Positions 25,951 through 37,737 are shown, counted from the stretch's first letter. The stretch: 64,000 nucleotides of DNA from Sipunculus nudus (GCA_026874595.1 CM049314.1:56654300-56718299), one strand, 5' to 3'. Notes: generated by a model not told the origin, from the sequence alone. Numbers and translations are program-made.

Positions 25951-26639
25951 AACCATGAAAGGTGATCGCACATTGAAAGATCACTAGTCGTTGATGGTGA
26001 GAACCTATGACGCAAGCCAATCCTTTGTCATTTACAATGCACTAGTTGATCTGATTTGCCGCCAGATGTACGAATTTCAAATATGAACCGTAGCCATTTT
26101 GGCTCCCCGACCTATTAAAACATAGATATTTACAACACCTCTAAGGTTTGTTTAATAAAAAGACGCCCTATATCCACCTTTGTCCCTTTAACTTTGTTCA
26201 GCTTTCCATCAGTTAATTTTTAATAGGTTGTTACAACACAAACGGAAACAGTATTTATTTCGATATCTTCAGATAATTAATTCGAGAGATACAGAAAAAT
26301 TCCTTTGTTCTACATCAGAAACCGTATCAATCAAATCGGCCAGAGAAGGAAAATGAAGAAATTTGTTGAGAAAATGAATTGACTAACCGAGAGTTGACGA
26401 ATTCGGCTCTTTTCCCAGAAAAAAACTGAGAGAACCCTCATATCCCATGGCTTCTCCCATGTCCTATGTACCACGTAAATGTCAATTGACGGGAATGGGG
26501 ATCAATTAATGGGCAATTAGAATTGATGAAGTTATGCTGTAGATGAATGTTAGACTATAACAATATTAAACACATGAACTGGTTTATTTAAACAAAATAA
26601 CCACAAGGAAAAGTATTGTATCCAAGAACGTTTCTATAA

Positions 26640-26710
<71 letters not shown>

Positions 26711-27347
26711 ACTATATATTTGAAAGCCATGTATACATATATAATCTATATTGTCATGCTGTTTTATTGTATATGGGGAGAGGGGACATAAAAACAAAGA
26801 AACACCATTCATCCATACACAGTTAAATTGAAGGAGTGCTATCCGTTCATTTGTGTGAATAATTAAGCTTAGATATATTGTCTCACACACATATACTCAA
26901 CAGTGCTGCATAATGTTTAATGATAAATAGACAATGGCAATCAATATTATCCGGTATTATCACAAAGATCGAATGCGTCTCGTTAAGAGACAATTTATTC
27001 AATAGCACCGATATTTAATGAGGTTCTTGAAGTCCTAAACATTAATGAGCATACTTTTGTTTGTGTCTCTATATAAATTACCGCGGGATATTGGCCCCTG
27101 TGACTTTGATAACATGCAATACCGTACCTCGCATATATATATAGGCACCACTGATATGTGCCCAGTCAATACAGGCTGACAGCACGAAGAGATCACAAGA
27201 AGCTAGATGTGAGTACAAGCCATGGCACCATACGTTGAACGCTTTTGCAAATTTGATAGTGTATAGAAAACATTACTCTATTCAAAACATAGGTGAACAT
27301 TGAGTGTCATAACGCGTGCATTTACTATCCCCTTATCATTTATTAAC
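25951..27347. other. Intergenic; contains one microsatellite
   Basis: Nothing but a long (AT)n run at 26649-26703 was recognised. Confidence 0.4.
26649..26703. repeat. (AT)n microsatellite
   Basis: About 27 AT units. Confidence 0.9.
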
Positions 27348-27772
27348 GAAGTTGCGAAAGTGATATAGTAACGCCTCCGTTCGTGCTTCCGTCTGCCCGT
27401 CCGTGCGTCCGTCTGTCCGTCAGTCCTTCCGGAATGGGCTTGTGGATCGATTTCAAGCCAAACCGTATGACCGAAACCTTTCGCCTTGCACATATGGCTC
27501 ACCCACTCATAGATGAAGAACCCTGTTCATTTTGAGGTCACGGGGTCAAAATCGGCCACATTATCCACTTCAGGAAAAAGCTTGTGGACCCATTTCAGGC
27601 CAAACCGTCTGAATAAAACCTTTCATACCCATGCATGAATAACCTTATTTTTTGAGGTCACAGGAGCAAAGCTCAAGGCGAGAGAGCTGCCCTCCTCATT
27701 TTCACACTGTGTAATACACCAATACTAATTATGCCCCGTGCGAGGGGATGCTCCGCTTTGCGGTGCCCTTAT
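27348..27772. repeat. Dispersed CCGTC-rich repeat, copy 1
   Basis: Begins TTGCGAAAGTGATATAGTAA, then a run of CCGTC/CCGTG words (27378-27430). Two tandem internal units follow, each starting GCTTGTGGA and containing AAACCGT, AACCTTTC and TTTTGAGGTCAC (about 27438 and 27580). It ends with AGAGAGCTGCCCT, TGCTCCGCTTTGCGGT and GCCCTT. The same order of blocks is found at 51832-52264. No coding capacity is seen. It behaves like a dispersed repeat family. Confidence 0.8.
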
Positions 27773-28915
27773 TTTTTTTACTAAAACGAGCACAGAGATC
27801 TAAAAAAAAATATCTTAAATATTTTGAAGGTGAATCTCACGGGGGTCGCTGTTGCCATGTTAACGCCTCGAAATATTTACCTAGCTCCATATTTATGACA
27901 AAAAAGACCCTTGATCAGGGATATTTTGATTTTTACCAAAAATCAGTACAGCATGTATATTAATTTACAATAATTATTTTATGAATTTCAGAAAGTTAAA
28001 GTTTAATATTACTATACAGAAATATATATATATAATCTCAATGGATTCAAATATAAAATGTCTGCACCACCTCTGTCATCGACACAAAATAAACAAACAA
28101 TAGTCAAAATAAAATAAAAAATAAAATTCTAAACGTTTAATATTAAACGATGTACATAAAATCAAGGTTAGTTTAGCAGGAGTTTAACAGGAACCTGTGA
28201 ATAAACATTCACAATTTCAATTTTTTTTAGAAATCTTAAGAGCCCATTTCAACCCGAATAACTATCAACTGCGATTGCAAAATGTTACCAAAAACAGGCA
28301 GTCGCGGCCTCAAACTTCGACGTTTCTGTCAAGCGAAGTAACGGCCACATAAAATGATACATTTTACTTAATTTCATAAAGATTTAAGATATATTCCTAT
28401 CACACGAGACTTGTATGAATAAAATTGACTGTTTGCGACTTCTCGTATGCCCAATGTAAAATTATATGCATGCATATAATTATAATTATTATATGCAGGA
28501 TATGTTGATAGTCTAAAGACAAACACAAACTGAATATCTTAATAAAGAAATAATGAGATTAAAACAAAATTATCAAATTAAATAAAAAATGAAATAATGA
28601 ATAGTGTCTGATAAGTGATACGCATGTATAGAGGGTCAAACAGAAACATAACAAGAGACCCATGGGTCAGGGCGCTTAGCTGAACTTTAAAAAATTTAAG
28701 CAAATGCAAAATGTCTTATTCTGTTGTTATTGTTTAATATTTGCATTTGTAAAGCTATGAGGAAATGGCCCTACTTTTTTGTGATAATCAAGTACTTTTT
28801 ATATGTTTATCAAACTAAAACATAACTACCATGATAAAACAGTAAGGTTTTTAACAGATTGTTTTTGCAAATGAAACTTTATTTCACTTTCTACATAGGC
28901 AGGGAATTATGATTT
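27773..28915. other. Intergenic, nothing recognised
   Basis: AT-rich sequence without supported features. Confidence 0.4.
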
Positions 28916-29083
28916 GAGTGTATATCAAACCATTTCTCAGCATACCCGTTTTGGCAAGAGGAAATGATTTATTTAAAATAATTATTTTTATCTTATACAA
29001 TTTTTTAATAGAAAAATATGAATTTTCGATATGATAAATCTGAAAATACTAGATTATTCTGAATAATAAGTTGCACCATTATT
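28916..29083. repeat. 168-bp direct repeat, left copy, flanking a LINE insertion
   Basis: Matches 30373-30540 at roughly nine bases in ten, in the same orientation, from AGTGTATATCAAA through GAGGAAATGATTTATTTAAA and ATATGAATTTTCGATATG to ATAATAAGTTGCACC. It abuts the A-rich 3' end of the minus-strand LINE fragment. Confidence 0.85.
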
Positions 29084-30372
29084 ATTTTATTTTTTTATTA
29101 CCAAAACAAATATACAGACATAATTTGAGAACACTGTGCATACTTGGTATGCAATAATATACATAAAAAACATAAACACATACATTATTTTCTTAAACCT
29201 ATCCACAGGTGTCTATCTGTGTAATGACACCAAGGTTTCACCGGAGTTTAAAATGTGGTGCCAAACAATTTTTTTTTAAATGCATATATTGCTTGATCTA
29301 GTAAACCAGATAATGGTTTCCATTTGACTTCATGTTGTTTTTTACCTCTGACCAATCCTATATTCTTCTCTATATTAAAAACATCTTTTACAAACTGTTT
29401 AAACTTCTTTATCATTATTGGTTTTTCTTTCTTACATCTGCTTACATAAATATGTCTCTTAACAAGTAATGTCACAAAATTCAACCAAGTAGCCTCCTAA
29501 GATCTTAATAAAATATCTACCAAGGCCCAAGTGAATGTGGGCTGAACAGAGTTATAATTTTTCAATGATATAAGAACCTTATCCAATAATAGTTTTGAGA
29601 AGCAACATTCCCAGAAAACGTGTTGTATTGTTTCCTTTTCATTTTTACAAAATGTACATTCATCAAAATTTAATTTTTTAATGTTATGTAGAAATGGATT
29701 TAATGTAATTCTGCGGTGTATTAGTCGGAACTGAAATATTTGGAGTTTTACTGGAATAGACATACTGTATATATTGGAAAATCCTCTGTTTAATTTTCCA
29801 TCTGATGTTAAATTTAACTTTTCTGTCCATTTGTGGATTATATTAAATGGTGCTTCTATATGTAATCCGATTAAATCTAATTTAAATAAATCTTACTACT
29901 TTTTCTTTCTGTATGAGTCTATCAACAGTAAATACATGGTCTGTATAGTCTGTCCACTGCCTATTGTGCCTGAGTATTTCTTTCCATGATACAGGAATTG
30001 CACTGATGAGACCTTGATAGCTTATTATATCAATCTTGACATTGAATTTGTGGCATACCTCTTCATGAGTCAGCCACTTCATTCTGGAATCCTCCATTTT
30101 TATAATATTTGCAATATATTTTATACCCTTTGAGTATAAGTTTTTAAAGTAAATAAACATTATTATCTCTTCTAATATGTGAGTTAAACCACAACATTTG
30201 GTCTAATATATCTACCCAAGCATTTGGAGTGTGATAGTTTAATATACACCAAGATTTAAAAACATCTTCCCAGAATACAGATGGCAAAAAAATATAATTT
30301 TATAATCTTCATGTGATAAATTACAAAGAAAGGATTCCTTATCCATTTTAAGAATACTACATTTTTTCCGGC
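29084..30372 (-). mobile_element. 5'-truncated Tx1/L1-like LINE, 3' end of ORF2, decayed
   Basis: Read on the minus strand from 30372 down, interrupted frames encode LINE ORF2 C-terminal sequence. First come VFWEDVFKSW-, TPNAWVDILDQMLWFNSHI- and YFKNLYSKGIKYIANI-like stretches (30160-30330), then WLTHEEVCHKFN and ISYQGLISAIPVSWK (to 29882). Next is a zinc-knuckle-like block CTFCKNEKETIQHVFWEC (29500-29763), typical of L1/Tx1 ORF2 tails, and a last segment ending near 29248. The 3' side ends in an A-rich tail (T-rich on the plus strand, about 29084-29100). Reverse transcriptase and endonuclease are missing, as expected for a 5'-truncated insertion. Stops and frame breaks show it is dead. Confidence 0.85.
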
Positions 30373-30540
30373 AGTGTATATCAAATCATTTCTCAGCATA
30401 TCCGTTTTTGGCAGGAGGAAATGATTTATTTAAAATAATCATTTTTATCTTATACACTTTTTTTAATACAAAATATGAATTTTCGATATGGTAAATCTGA
30501 AAATACTAGATTATTCTGAATAATAAGTTGCACCGTTATT
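30373..30540. repeat. 168-bp direct repeat, right copy
   Basis: Same orientation as 28916-29083, about 90% alike, and it begins exactly where LINE-like coding stops. See the left copy. Confidence 0.85.
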
Positions 30541-31930
30541 TATCCTGAGTTCCGGTCATATCATGTCAGCATATGCATACATAAATATTTATTTTATTTT
30601 TTAATCATAATATGTTAATTGGGTGAATGAGCAGGGCGTCCTCCCATGGTATTAGCTATAACAGTCCCTTTGCTTCGCTGCAAGTCCAGTGACTGTCAAA
30701 CTATGCCTATCAGTCCAATTATGAATTCCTACTGAGTGTTTCATGCATTCACGGCTGTCTATAAACCTTCACAGGAACAGCCAGTCTGGACTGAAGTCTG
30801 ACTGAAGCATGTGCAAGCAAATTAAAGATGTCTTATCAGAATCATGTATCCCATGCCTAGCCTTGAGTCAGGAAGGCTATATACTAAATATACAACAAGA
30901 CGGTGATACACCTCTGATTTTGTTCATCTGTTTGATCATTAATAGTTGATATATAAATATGTAATAATTAACGGTTCATCTGATTGATCATAATTAAAAC
31001 ATTCACAATTAATTATTCTTCAAAATTATAAATTGGAAAATACTTCAACTGGGAAAATCAAAGAAGTGCCCTCATTAGCTGGGGAATAATACCCACTTCA
31101 CAGAATATAGGGTTGCCCACTTGAGTAAAACATAATAAAGAGAAGAAAAAATGGGACCGCCCAAAAGTGCCAACATTATACAGCTCTCAACTTTATGGAG
31201 TTGCCCATTAAGAGAGGTTTGACTGTAGTATATACATCCAGCTGTATGTGGATAGGCCTACTGTGGATTATAGAGATAACTCGATGCAACGAGCCCGGGT
31301 TATACTTTAATTATATGTCATGATGATATTATGTAAATAAGAAGTGAGATCTGAACCAGGTTCAAACTAAAGAGTTTATTAATGTTGAAATATGTACAAG
31401 TGTAGTAATAGTAATATGAACAGGTATGATATTACACAATGTTTTACAGATACATTTGCTGAAAGAAGATAAATAGTAATGATGTGACTGATAGGTAGCA
31501 GGTTAAATAATTGATCAGAAATAATTGATATTCTGACATAGATGGAACAACTTTATTTTCTTCTTTTTATGTGCTGTTATTAAGGTTGTACAGACAACAT
31601 TAGTAATTATCGCTCTTTGTGTATTTTCATGGCCATATGCCAACACTATACGTCAACCACCTTTATTTAGTTATAATATTGTAACTCGATATTGTAACTG
31701 GAAGTACATATAAACATAGTTGTCACTGAGTATACAGAATTTCTTGTTGTGTAAAGCCCATAGAGATGGGTACCAACGGTTTCATACACTTATGATATCG
31801 GGCTCTTTCGCGTCCTGCCGGGTAAGCCCCGCTTATTTCCACATTAAGATTCAAAGAACAAAATCCTCGAAGAAACGCACCACTATACCAATACAACAAA
31901 TATGACATAAAATAACACCAATATAATGTA
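30541..31930. other. Intergenic, nothing recognised
   Basis: No gene or repeat signature that I can support. Confidence 0.4.
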
Positions 31931-32800
31931 AAATATGAATATCTCGACGCAACACCCCTTAATCCTTGATAAAATTTTAGGGACAAATTATGGGGAAAAT
32001 TTTTTTTCACAATATCAGACTGGTCAACCATTAAAGTCGGGCTTTTACGAATTCCACCTTCATTCCTTTAACCATTTGAAAACTTTATTTTATGTGAATT
32101 GTACAAATACCGGTATGGTATTCTCTATGCATTTAGCAGTCTGTGCATGTGGGCAAAACACTGAAGAAAATGATCCACAAAAACCAAGTTTCATGGACAT
32201 GCCAGGAATCGAACCCTGGTTGCCAGCTTTTTACCACATCGCCACTAAATTCTAACTTTACATTAATAGAACAGCAATCCACTAGAAAATAGAAAAATGG
32301 AGTCTCTAGTGATGGGTGTGACAACAAATATGAATTCCTCTACCCGGAAAACCCCAAGAATCCATATACTGAACATTATTTCAGGCACATCCATTGACAC
32401 AGCTATGTTATAAATGAGGACAGCGACCATGTTGGATTTCGTGGTATAAGAGTTTCCGCACACACGTTTAGAGAGACATCCTCACCAGATACTCAAATTA
32501 TCATTCGGAGAAACTTGAACCATGGAGAAACCAACCACTCCAAAGTCTTACGACGAGTTTTAGAAGAAATTACCTTTTTGAACTAAAATCAGTTTGGATT
32601 TTAAGATCAAAATAATTCAAATAACAAATTTGACATCAAATATGAATTCCTCGACTCTCAAAACCCTTTTATTCTTATACTGAACAGTATTGTGGGCCAA
32701 ACCAGTGAAAAAAAAAGAAATTAAAAAATGACTGATGTTGGCCATTTTTGATTTCGGGGTCTTATGGATTCCCCCAACACTTTCACGAGGAACACCATCG
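31931..32800. repeat. Diverged long-period tandem repeat, about 310-395 bp
   Basis: The word AAATATGAATTCCTC or AAATATGAATATCTCG recurs near 31931, 32326 and 32637. Each is followed by CCCxx-AATCC/TTATTC and TATACTGAACA-like text, and later by a GTTGGATTTCG or GTTGGCCATTTTTGATTTCG block. Period and similarity are loose. Overlapping open frames on both strands are probably repeat artefacts. Confidence 0.4.
32193..32250 (-). other. tRNA-like / SINE-head-like remnant
   Basis: On the minus strand the segment contains TGGCGATGTGGTA, close to a Pol III A box (and to the D-arm of a tRNA). About 25 bases on, it has CAGGGTTCGATTCCTGGC, a textbook T-arm with B box. The spacing is too short for an intact tRNA because the anticodon arm is missing, so a functional tRNA is excluded. 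A tRNA-derived SINE head or tRNA pseudogene is the natural reading. Confidence 0.45.
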
Positions 32801-34960
32801 TTACTTTTTTTATAAACCTTCCGAGAAGAAATATTTACGAAGAAGCCTACCATCGTTCTCCACGTTCACGGAAATGCTTAAAAAAACGACAAATGCCAAA
32901 CGACGCAAACATGACCAGGAAGACAGAATTAGGTTTGGTAGAACGGCATACAGTTGATATAGAGAACAGAAACAGCCTCTGCAAGGACACATTTCACATC
33001 GCAATTACAATCTAAAATGTATAAATCGCAATATGAAATAGAGCATACCTGCAAATTCAAAATGTAAGGGCAGAAGATGATTATGAAAAGAAATTTGAAT
33101 TGTCTGAGGATAGAATAAAATTATTGGCAAAGCCAAAATTTCAATTTACCACATCCTAGTAAAATAAATATAAATAGTGGAGACACAATAAGAACATCAT
33201 TGAAAAGCTGCGAGAGATGAGTTGCAGCATGCACATTCAGGCCTATCCTATAAAGAAGCGAACATGTTTATGTATAAATGTGTGAAAACACCATCCTGTA
33301 TTGCTCATGCTAATTTTTGACAAACAACTTGGTTATAAATGTCAAAACACGTCAATTAGGCTCATACAAGGTAAATAAATTACCATGTCCATGAAAGATA
33401 TAAGATAACAATTAAAGTTGTAATGACAATAGCAAACACAATAGGGTCATTTTGAACAACTATAAAGTGGTGGTACTAGGTATCCTGAATGGGTAAACCT
33501 ACCTTGCTAGCATTCTACACCCATCACAAATGATTTAAAATGAGAAATTAAAAGTAATTTGGCCATGACCTAGTAACCAAATTTTACAAGTTAAAGCCAG
33601 GAATATCGTCACTCGTCATCTGGGTGACAGATGTGTCATAATCAGAAGGCATAAGCTAGAGCAGATGGAGTGTTGTTACATAAATAGAGATAGTTTATGA
33701 TTTCAAATTTAAAGGATCTTACTTGCACCACCACTACAAAAACATGGAAAAGCGAAAATAGTAGAAGGCCTAACAGAGCTTGTTGAATATTACGCTACAG
33801 TTACAGTTCATAATTACGCTATAAAATGAATTGAGTCAATAAATGTTCACAGGTTCATGAAACTCATTTAGTCAGGCTGCCACAAGCTACAAGATAATAT
33901 AAATTCCTTAAAACAACAAGATTCAACCGTTTAATCGCTCATATTACATTTCTAAAGAGTGTATGTCACCCTTCTCATCAACTATCGTTAGCAAAGTTCT
34001 TATTAAATTATTGTCCCATACAAGTGCTTCCTCACCAGTTGGCATAAATCCAATATGTTACACGGTCAAAGAAAAATGTCAATACTGATTGGATAGATAC
34101 CTATCAAACTCACTATGCTATTTATAAACTATAATGAACATTACATTACCAACTTTGGTATACCGTATACCTACTTGAATCGATCTATGTTCACGACCAG
34201 TCTAGGAAAACAATGAAATAAAAGCTCTTAAGCTTTATTTGCTACATGATAGATTAACTAGGGCTGCAAGCGTATAAGACACCTGGTAGCCGTACTGCTC
34301 AACTTCACGGTTTTTTAAGGTTTGAAGCGGTTTGCTTCCATCGGTGTTTCTTCTGCCATGTTTCGTCTTCTTGCTTTGGGGTTTTGTCGTGAATGCGTAA
34401 GGTCAGGCCCCTAGTCGGGAAGTATTGTTATGGTAAACAGTTACAGGAAGATTGTGTTTATTCAGGTTCAGAAATAGGAGACGTATATAACTTTTGTAGT
34501 CCACCAGAAATAAATAATAGCGTGAGCTAATATACATGTTATTGCAAATGACTATATACCTTCACATGAGTAACGTTTGCGTTTGCTACCAGGTTAGTAA
34601 TGAAATGTGCTAATCTCCTTGACAATCATCACATGTTCACACGACCGAAATCTCGACACAATTAAAACACAAGTATCGAAATTAATCCTGTCTTACTTCC
34701 TTTATGGTAACGTAAGTAACTGCTGAATCGAAATATACCAATGCTGATTAAGATGGTAACAAATGGACAATACAATTGCTGATACAAGAAGATCAATAGC
34801 AAGTAAATAACAGAAAAGGGGGTTAAGTTTGGTTCTCTGAAACTCTAAAATTGCTTTAATGAAAATTTGTAATAATGGGTAATACCATACAAATTGACTC
34901 ATAGAATAAGTTGCATGTGACATATCGTTTTCACATCATAACAAAAAGTCAAGCTTGCAA
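32801..34960. other. Intergenic downstream of the AMP-binding gene
   Basis: Nothing recognised. On the minus strand, AATAAA signals for the gene ending at 34961 may lie near 34458 and 34233 (TTTATT on the plus strand), about 500 and 730 bases past its stop. These are weak calls. Confidence 0.35.
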
Positions 34961-36625
34961 TTAAACCGCTTCATTTACAAGAGAAGAGCAAATGGTTTTT
35001 AATTCTTTCCTCGATACTTTACCGGATGGAAGCCTCGGGAATTCGTCGAGGAGTACGGCATATTTCGGTGCCATGTTTATCCCATCTTTTCCATTTTTGA
35101 ATTTGTCTTCGCCCCATCGGAGTACCTCGTTTGCGGTCAAACATTTCTCTCCGCTTGGAATAACACAGGCACATATTTCCTCACCCAGCCGTTCATCAGG
35201 AACGCCAATCACCTGCACAGCCTTGATTTCAGGGTGTTCAGCCAAACGTTTTTCAATATACGATGGCTGTATTTTGAAACCAGCGCGTGTGATTAATTCT
35301 AATTTCCTGTCCACAATCTTTATTCTCCCGTAGGTGTCCATCACTGCCAAATCTCCCGTTTGAAACCAGCCTTCTGGTGACCCAATTGCGTGTTTTCCTG
35401 TCGAGTGAAGGTATCCTGAAGACATGAAGGGAGTCCGTATGAAAAGTTCACCGACCTCTCCACGATGCAGCAATACATTATTTTCATCGACCAGCTTCAT
35501 TTCCAAGCCTGGTAACGGGGATCCGATGAAACCATCAGCAAGCAGACTAGAACCTTTCGGTGTGATAATTCCATACATAGTCTCTGTAGTACCATAAGCA
35601 TTCACCAGTTTTGCCCCTGGAAGAATCTGCTTGAAATTTTCTGCAAATGATTGGTTCAACATTTGGCCGGCTGTTAAACAAAGCCTTAAACACTTAAAAC
35701 TTTGTCGCGATATCTCTGGGTTTCTTATCATGTCAAACAAGATATAGCCGAATGTGAAGGCGACAGTGCATTTTTCCCATTCGATGATGTTACAAATGCA
35801 GTGTATATCTGTCTTCGAAACATGCGTATCGACACACACACAAACTATGTCCGACACAAGGAACCAAAAAATTGTCGGAAAAGATGAATTATGTGCGATT
35901 GACCTATCACTAAAATATATGTCTGTTCTATTTAGTCCAAGTTCTTCAGCAAGCACTAATGAGTTATTGAAGATCTGAAAATGACTGTAAGCAACAGCTT
36001 TTGGATTTCCAGTGCTTCCTGACGTAAAAAATACCAAGGCATCAGAATCAGGGTTGTTCAGTCTTTTTAAAAAATCTTCATTTGGGAACTTCGCTGTCTT
36101 CTGAAGTTTGGAGAGAGGAGTGATGCTGCAATTTTTTAGTTCTGTTTGCATTTTACCATATCCTATTAAGCATAAGTCTGGTAAAAATAAGGCGAGTTTC
36201 TCAAGCTCGTCAAGTTTCATATAAACCCACTGAAAAAAGAAACATTTGCAATTTGTTTTTGCAAGCACTTTCTTGAGCTGCTCACAGCTGTCAATATCGT
36301 GGGGGAGAAACACGACCGCACCTCCTAACTCTAACACAGCCGACACAATCATGAACGTCTCTCGGCTGTTAGCCCCGACCACTGCTACTCGAAGTTTTTC
36401 GTCGTAGTCATGGTGTCTTGTCAAGCTTCGTAGGCCGTATGCTATTTCCTTTGACCCTTTGTATAGCTCTGCGAATGTTAGTGCATCCCTTGTCATATCA
36501 TCTTTGTAGATAACAACTGCCTCCTTGCTTGGACTTTCTTTATATCGTTTCAAAAGAAGATCCGAAAATGTGGCATAGAAAAATTTGCTTGTAGATGGGG
36601 TGTGAATATAACTTAAGTCTTCCAT
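34961..36625 (-). CDS. Intronless AMP-binding (adenylate-forming) enzyme, acyl-CoA synthetase / 4CL / luciferase superfamily
   Basis: A single 554-residue open frame. Members of this family activate a carboxylic acid with ATP to an acyl-adenylate and usually pass it to coenzyme A. Visible motifs, in order: the P-loop TSGSTGNPKA (201-210), AYGTTE (343-348, A5), GWFQTGD (419-425, A7), IVDRKLELI (437-445, A8 hinge) and LPSGKVSRKEL (532-542, A10), with the adenylation lysine at 536. Length is typical of the family. The residue before the hinge glycine is alanine (RAGF, Ala448), where luciferase and 4CL have a lysine (YKG), so activity or specificity may differ. The C-terminus VNEAV lacks an SKL-type peroxisomal signal, and no signal peptide is seen, so a cytosolic location is likely. 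The ATG at 36625 is the first in frame and precedes conserved sequence. The absence of introns contrasts with the multi-exon paralogue at 60170-63667. The substrate cannot be told. Confidence 0.93.
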   Translation of the reverse strand: MEDLSYIHTPSTSKFFYATFSDLLLKRYKESPSKEAVVIYKDDMTRDALTFAELYKGSKEIAYGLRSLTRHHDYDEKLRVAVVGANSRETFMIVSAVLELGGAVVFLPHDIDSCEQLKKVLAKTNCKCFFFQWVYMKLDELEKLALFLPDLCLIGYGKMQTELKNCSITPLSKLQKTAKFPNEDFLKRLNNPDSDALVFFTSGSTGNPKAVAYSHFQIFNNSLVLAEELGLNRTDIYFSDRSIAHNSSFPTIFWFLVSDIVCVCVDTHVSKTDIHCICNIIEWEKCTVAFTFGYILFDMIRNPEISRQSFKCLRLCLTAGQMLNQSFAENFKQILPGAKLVNAYGTTETMYGIITPKGSSLLADGFIGSPLPGLEMKLVDENNVLLHRGEVGELFIRTPFMSSGYLHSTGKHAIGSPEGWFQTGDLAVMDTYGRIKIVDRKLELITRAGFKIQPSYIEKRLAEHPEIKAVQVIGVPDERLGEEICACVIPSGEKCLTANEVLRWGEDKFKNGKDGINMAPKYAVLLDEFPRLPSGKVSRKELKTICSSLVNEAV

Positions 36626-37399
36626 GTTTAAGTGAAAATGTATCTCATTAACTCACCTTTTGAATCGGTTTCTTATTCGAGCAAAGTAATGCCTGTTTAC
36701 TTCATGCGAAACACGTAGCTGAAATAGGACAGGAGCTCATCCCTAGCAATCAGTCTGCTTAGCTCGCCTCTGTGAAGCACAGATGCAAATATTACGTTGG
36801 GGCCAAACCTTTTGCTGAATGATCAGTATGTAAGAAAGTATGGGCACTTAGCCTGAATGAAATCAGATATTGCTTCGTTTCCATCGGGCTGCAGGAGTCG
36901 TCCCGTTGAACAGCCAATATGAATTTAGCATCGTTGACAACACCGCGATGTATGATGGGAAGGATGCTTATGAAAATGAGGGCTATCCTCGTGCACGGCA
37001 CTGGCATTTCTAATTGGAGAAGGAGGGGACCATTTGCATAGATTACCCAATTAATTTGCATGGAATACCTTTTCCGTCGAAATACTGTTGCGCATGTGCG
37101 TATACAACTCCCGCGTGGAAGGATGGCGACAACTTAACTCCTGGAGTTCAAAGGATAAAAAACATCTACAGGCGCACATAAAAGTGTTATATCGATATAA
37201 TTTGATATACATATTAAGTTTATTTCTCTATGTAAATACAAGATTGCTGCTCAATCGCAAAACAAGCCCCGATATTTCATGAAACATGTTCCTCTAAAAA
37301 ACCATAGGGTGGACTCTCCCCGCCGGACGGCCTGACTCCTTCAAAGTTGAATGGAGTCGGTAAGTGTCGGGCTAGGTACTTCCTACCATTCACATTTCG
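36626..37399. other. 5' flank of the AMP-binding gene
   Basis: Presumed promoter side. A minus-strand frame at 36792-37061 has no recognisable domain. No TATA box or other element is convincing. Confidence 0.35.
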
Positions 37400-37495
37400 A
37401 ACTTTGCAACTTCGTACCCCTATAAATCCGTACCTTTACTACTTCATACCCTCTCCACTTCGTACCACCGCGACTTCGTACCCACGTCCCTGACA
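37400..37495. repeat. Short degenerate tandem repeat (ACTTCGTACC words)
   Basis: The words AACTTCGTACCCC, AATCCGTACC, ACTTCATACCC, CACTTCGTACCA and GACTTCGTACCC follow one another every 14-20 bases. Confidence 0.6.
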
Positions 37496-37676
37496 GTAAA
37501 GTTAAAGCAAGTTGCACTGATGAAAGAATCTCCAATATGAAATTTACTATTTTGTATCCACAACATGACACTTAACAAAGACATATACTTACATAAACTC
37601 ACAAATGCTTAATTTACTTCCTTTGTATATATTATATTTTTAGCATAAAATGAAACTTTTCTCTGCCCGCCTCCCC

Positions 37677-37679
<3 letters not shown>

Positions 37680-37719
<40 letters not shown>

Positions 37720-37737
37720 CTCGCGCGCGCGCGCTCG
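37680..37737. repeat. (CT)n followed by (CG)n
   Basis: About 18 CT units, then CCCCTCGCGCGCGCGCGCTC. The alternating CG tract is a possible Z-DNA-forming segment. Confidence 0.85.

Noticed and set aside
25732..26020. Three overlapping Cys/Met/Tyr-rich minus-strand frames
   Set aside because: All translate the 40-bp minisatellite, which is open in every frame because 40 is not divisible by three.
28916..30540. LTR retrotransposon (168-bp repeats as LTRs)
   Set aside because: The enclosed coding is LINE ORF2, with an A-rich 3' tail at the boundary. The repeats lack TG...CA ends, and no primer-binding site is seen.
32193..32250. Functional tRNA gene
   Set aside because: The distance between the A-box-like and B-box-like segments is too short, and no anticodon arm or acceptor pairing is visible.
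34992..35333. Plus-strand frame of 113 codons
   Set aside because: Antisense shadow of the AMP-binding gene.
36792..37061. 89-codon minus-strand frame upstream of the AMP-binding gene
   Set aside because: No recognisable domain and no splice signals linking it to the downstream gene.
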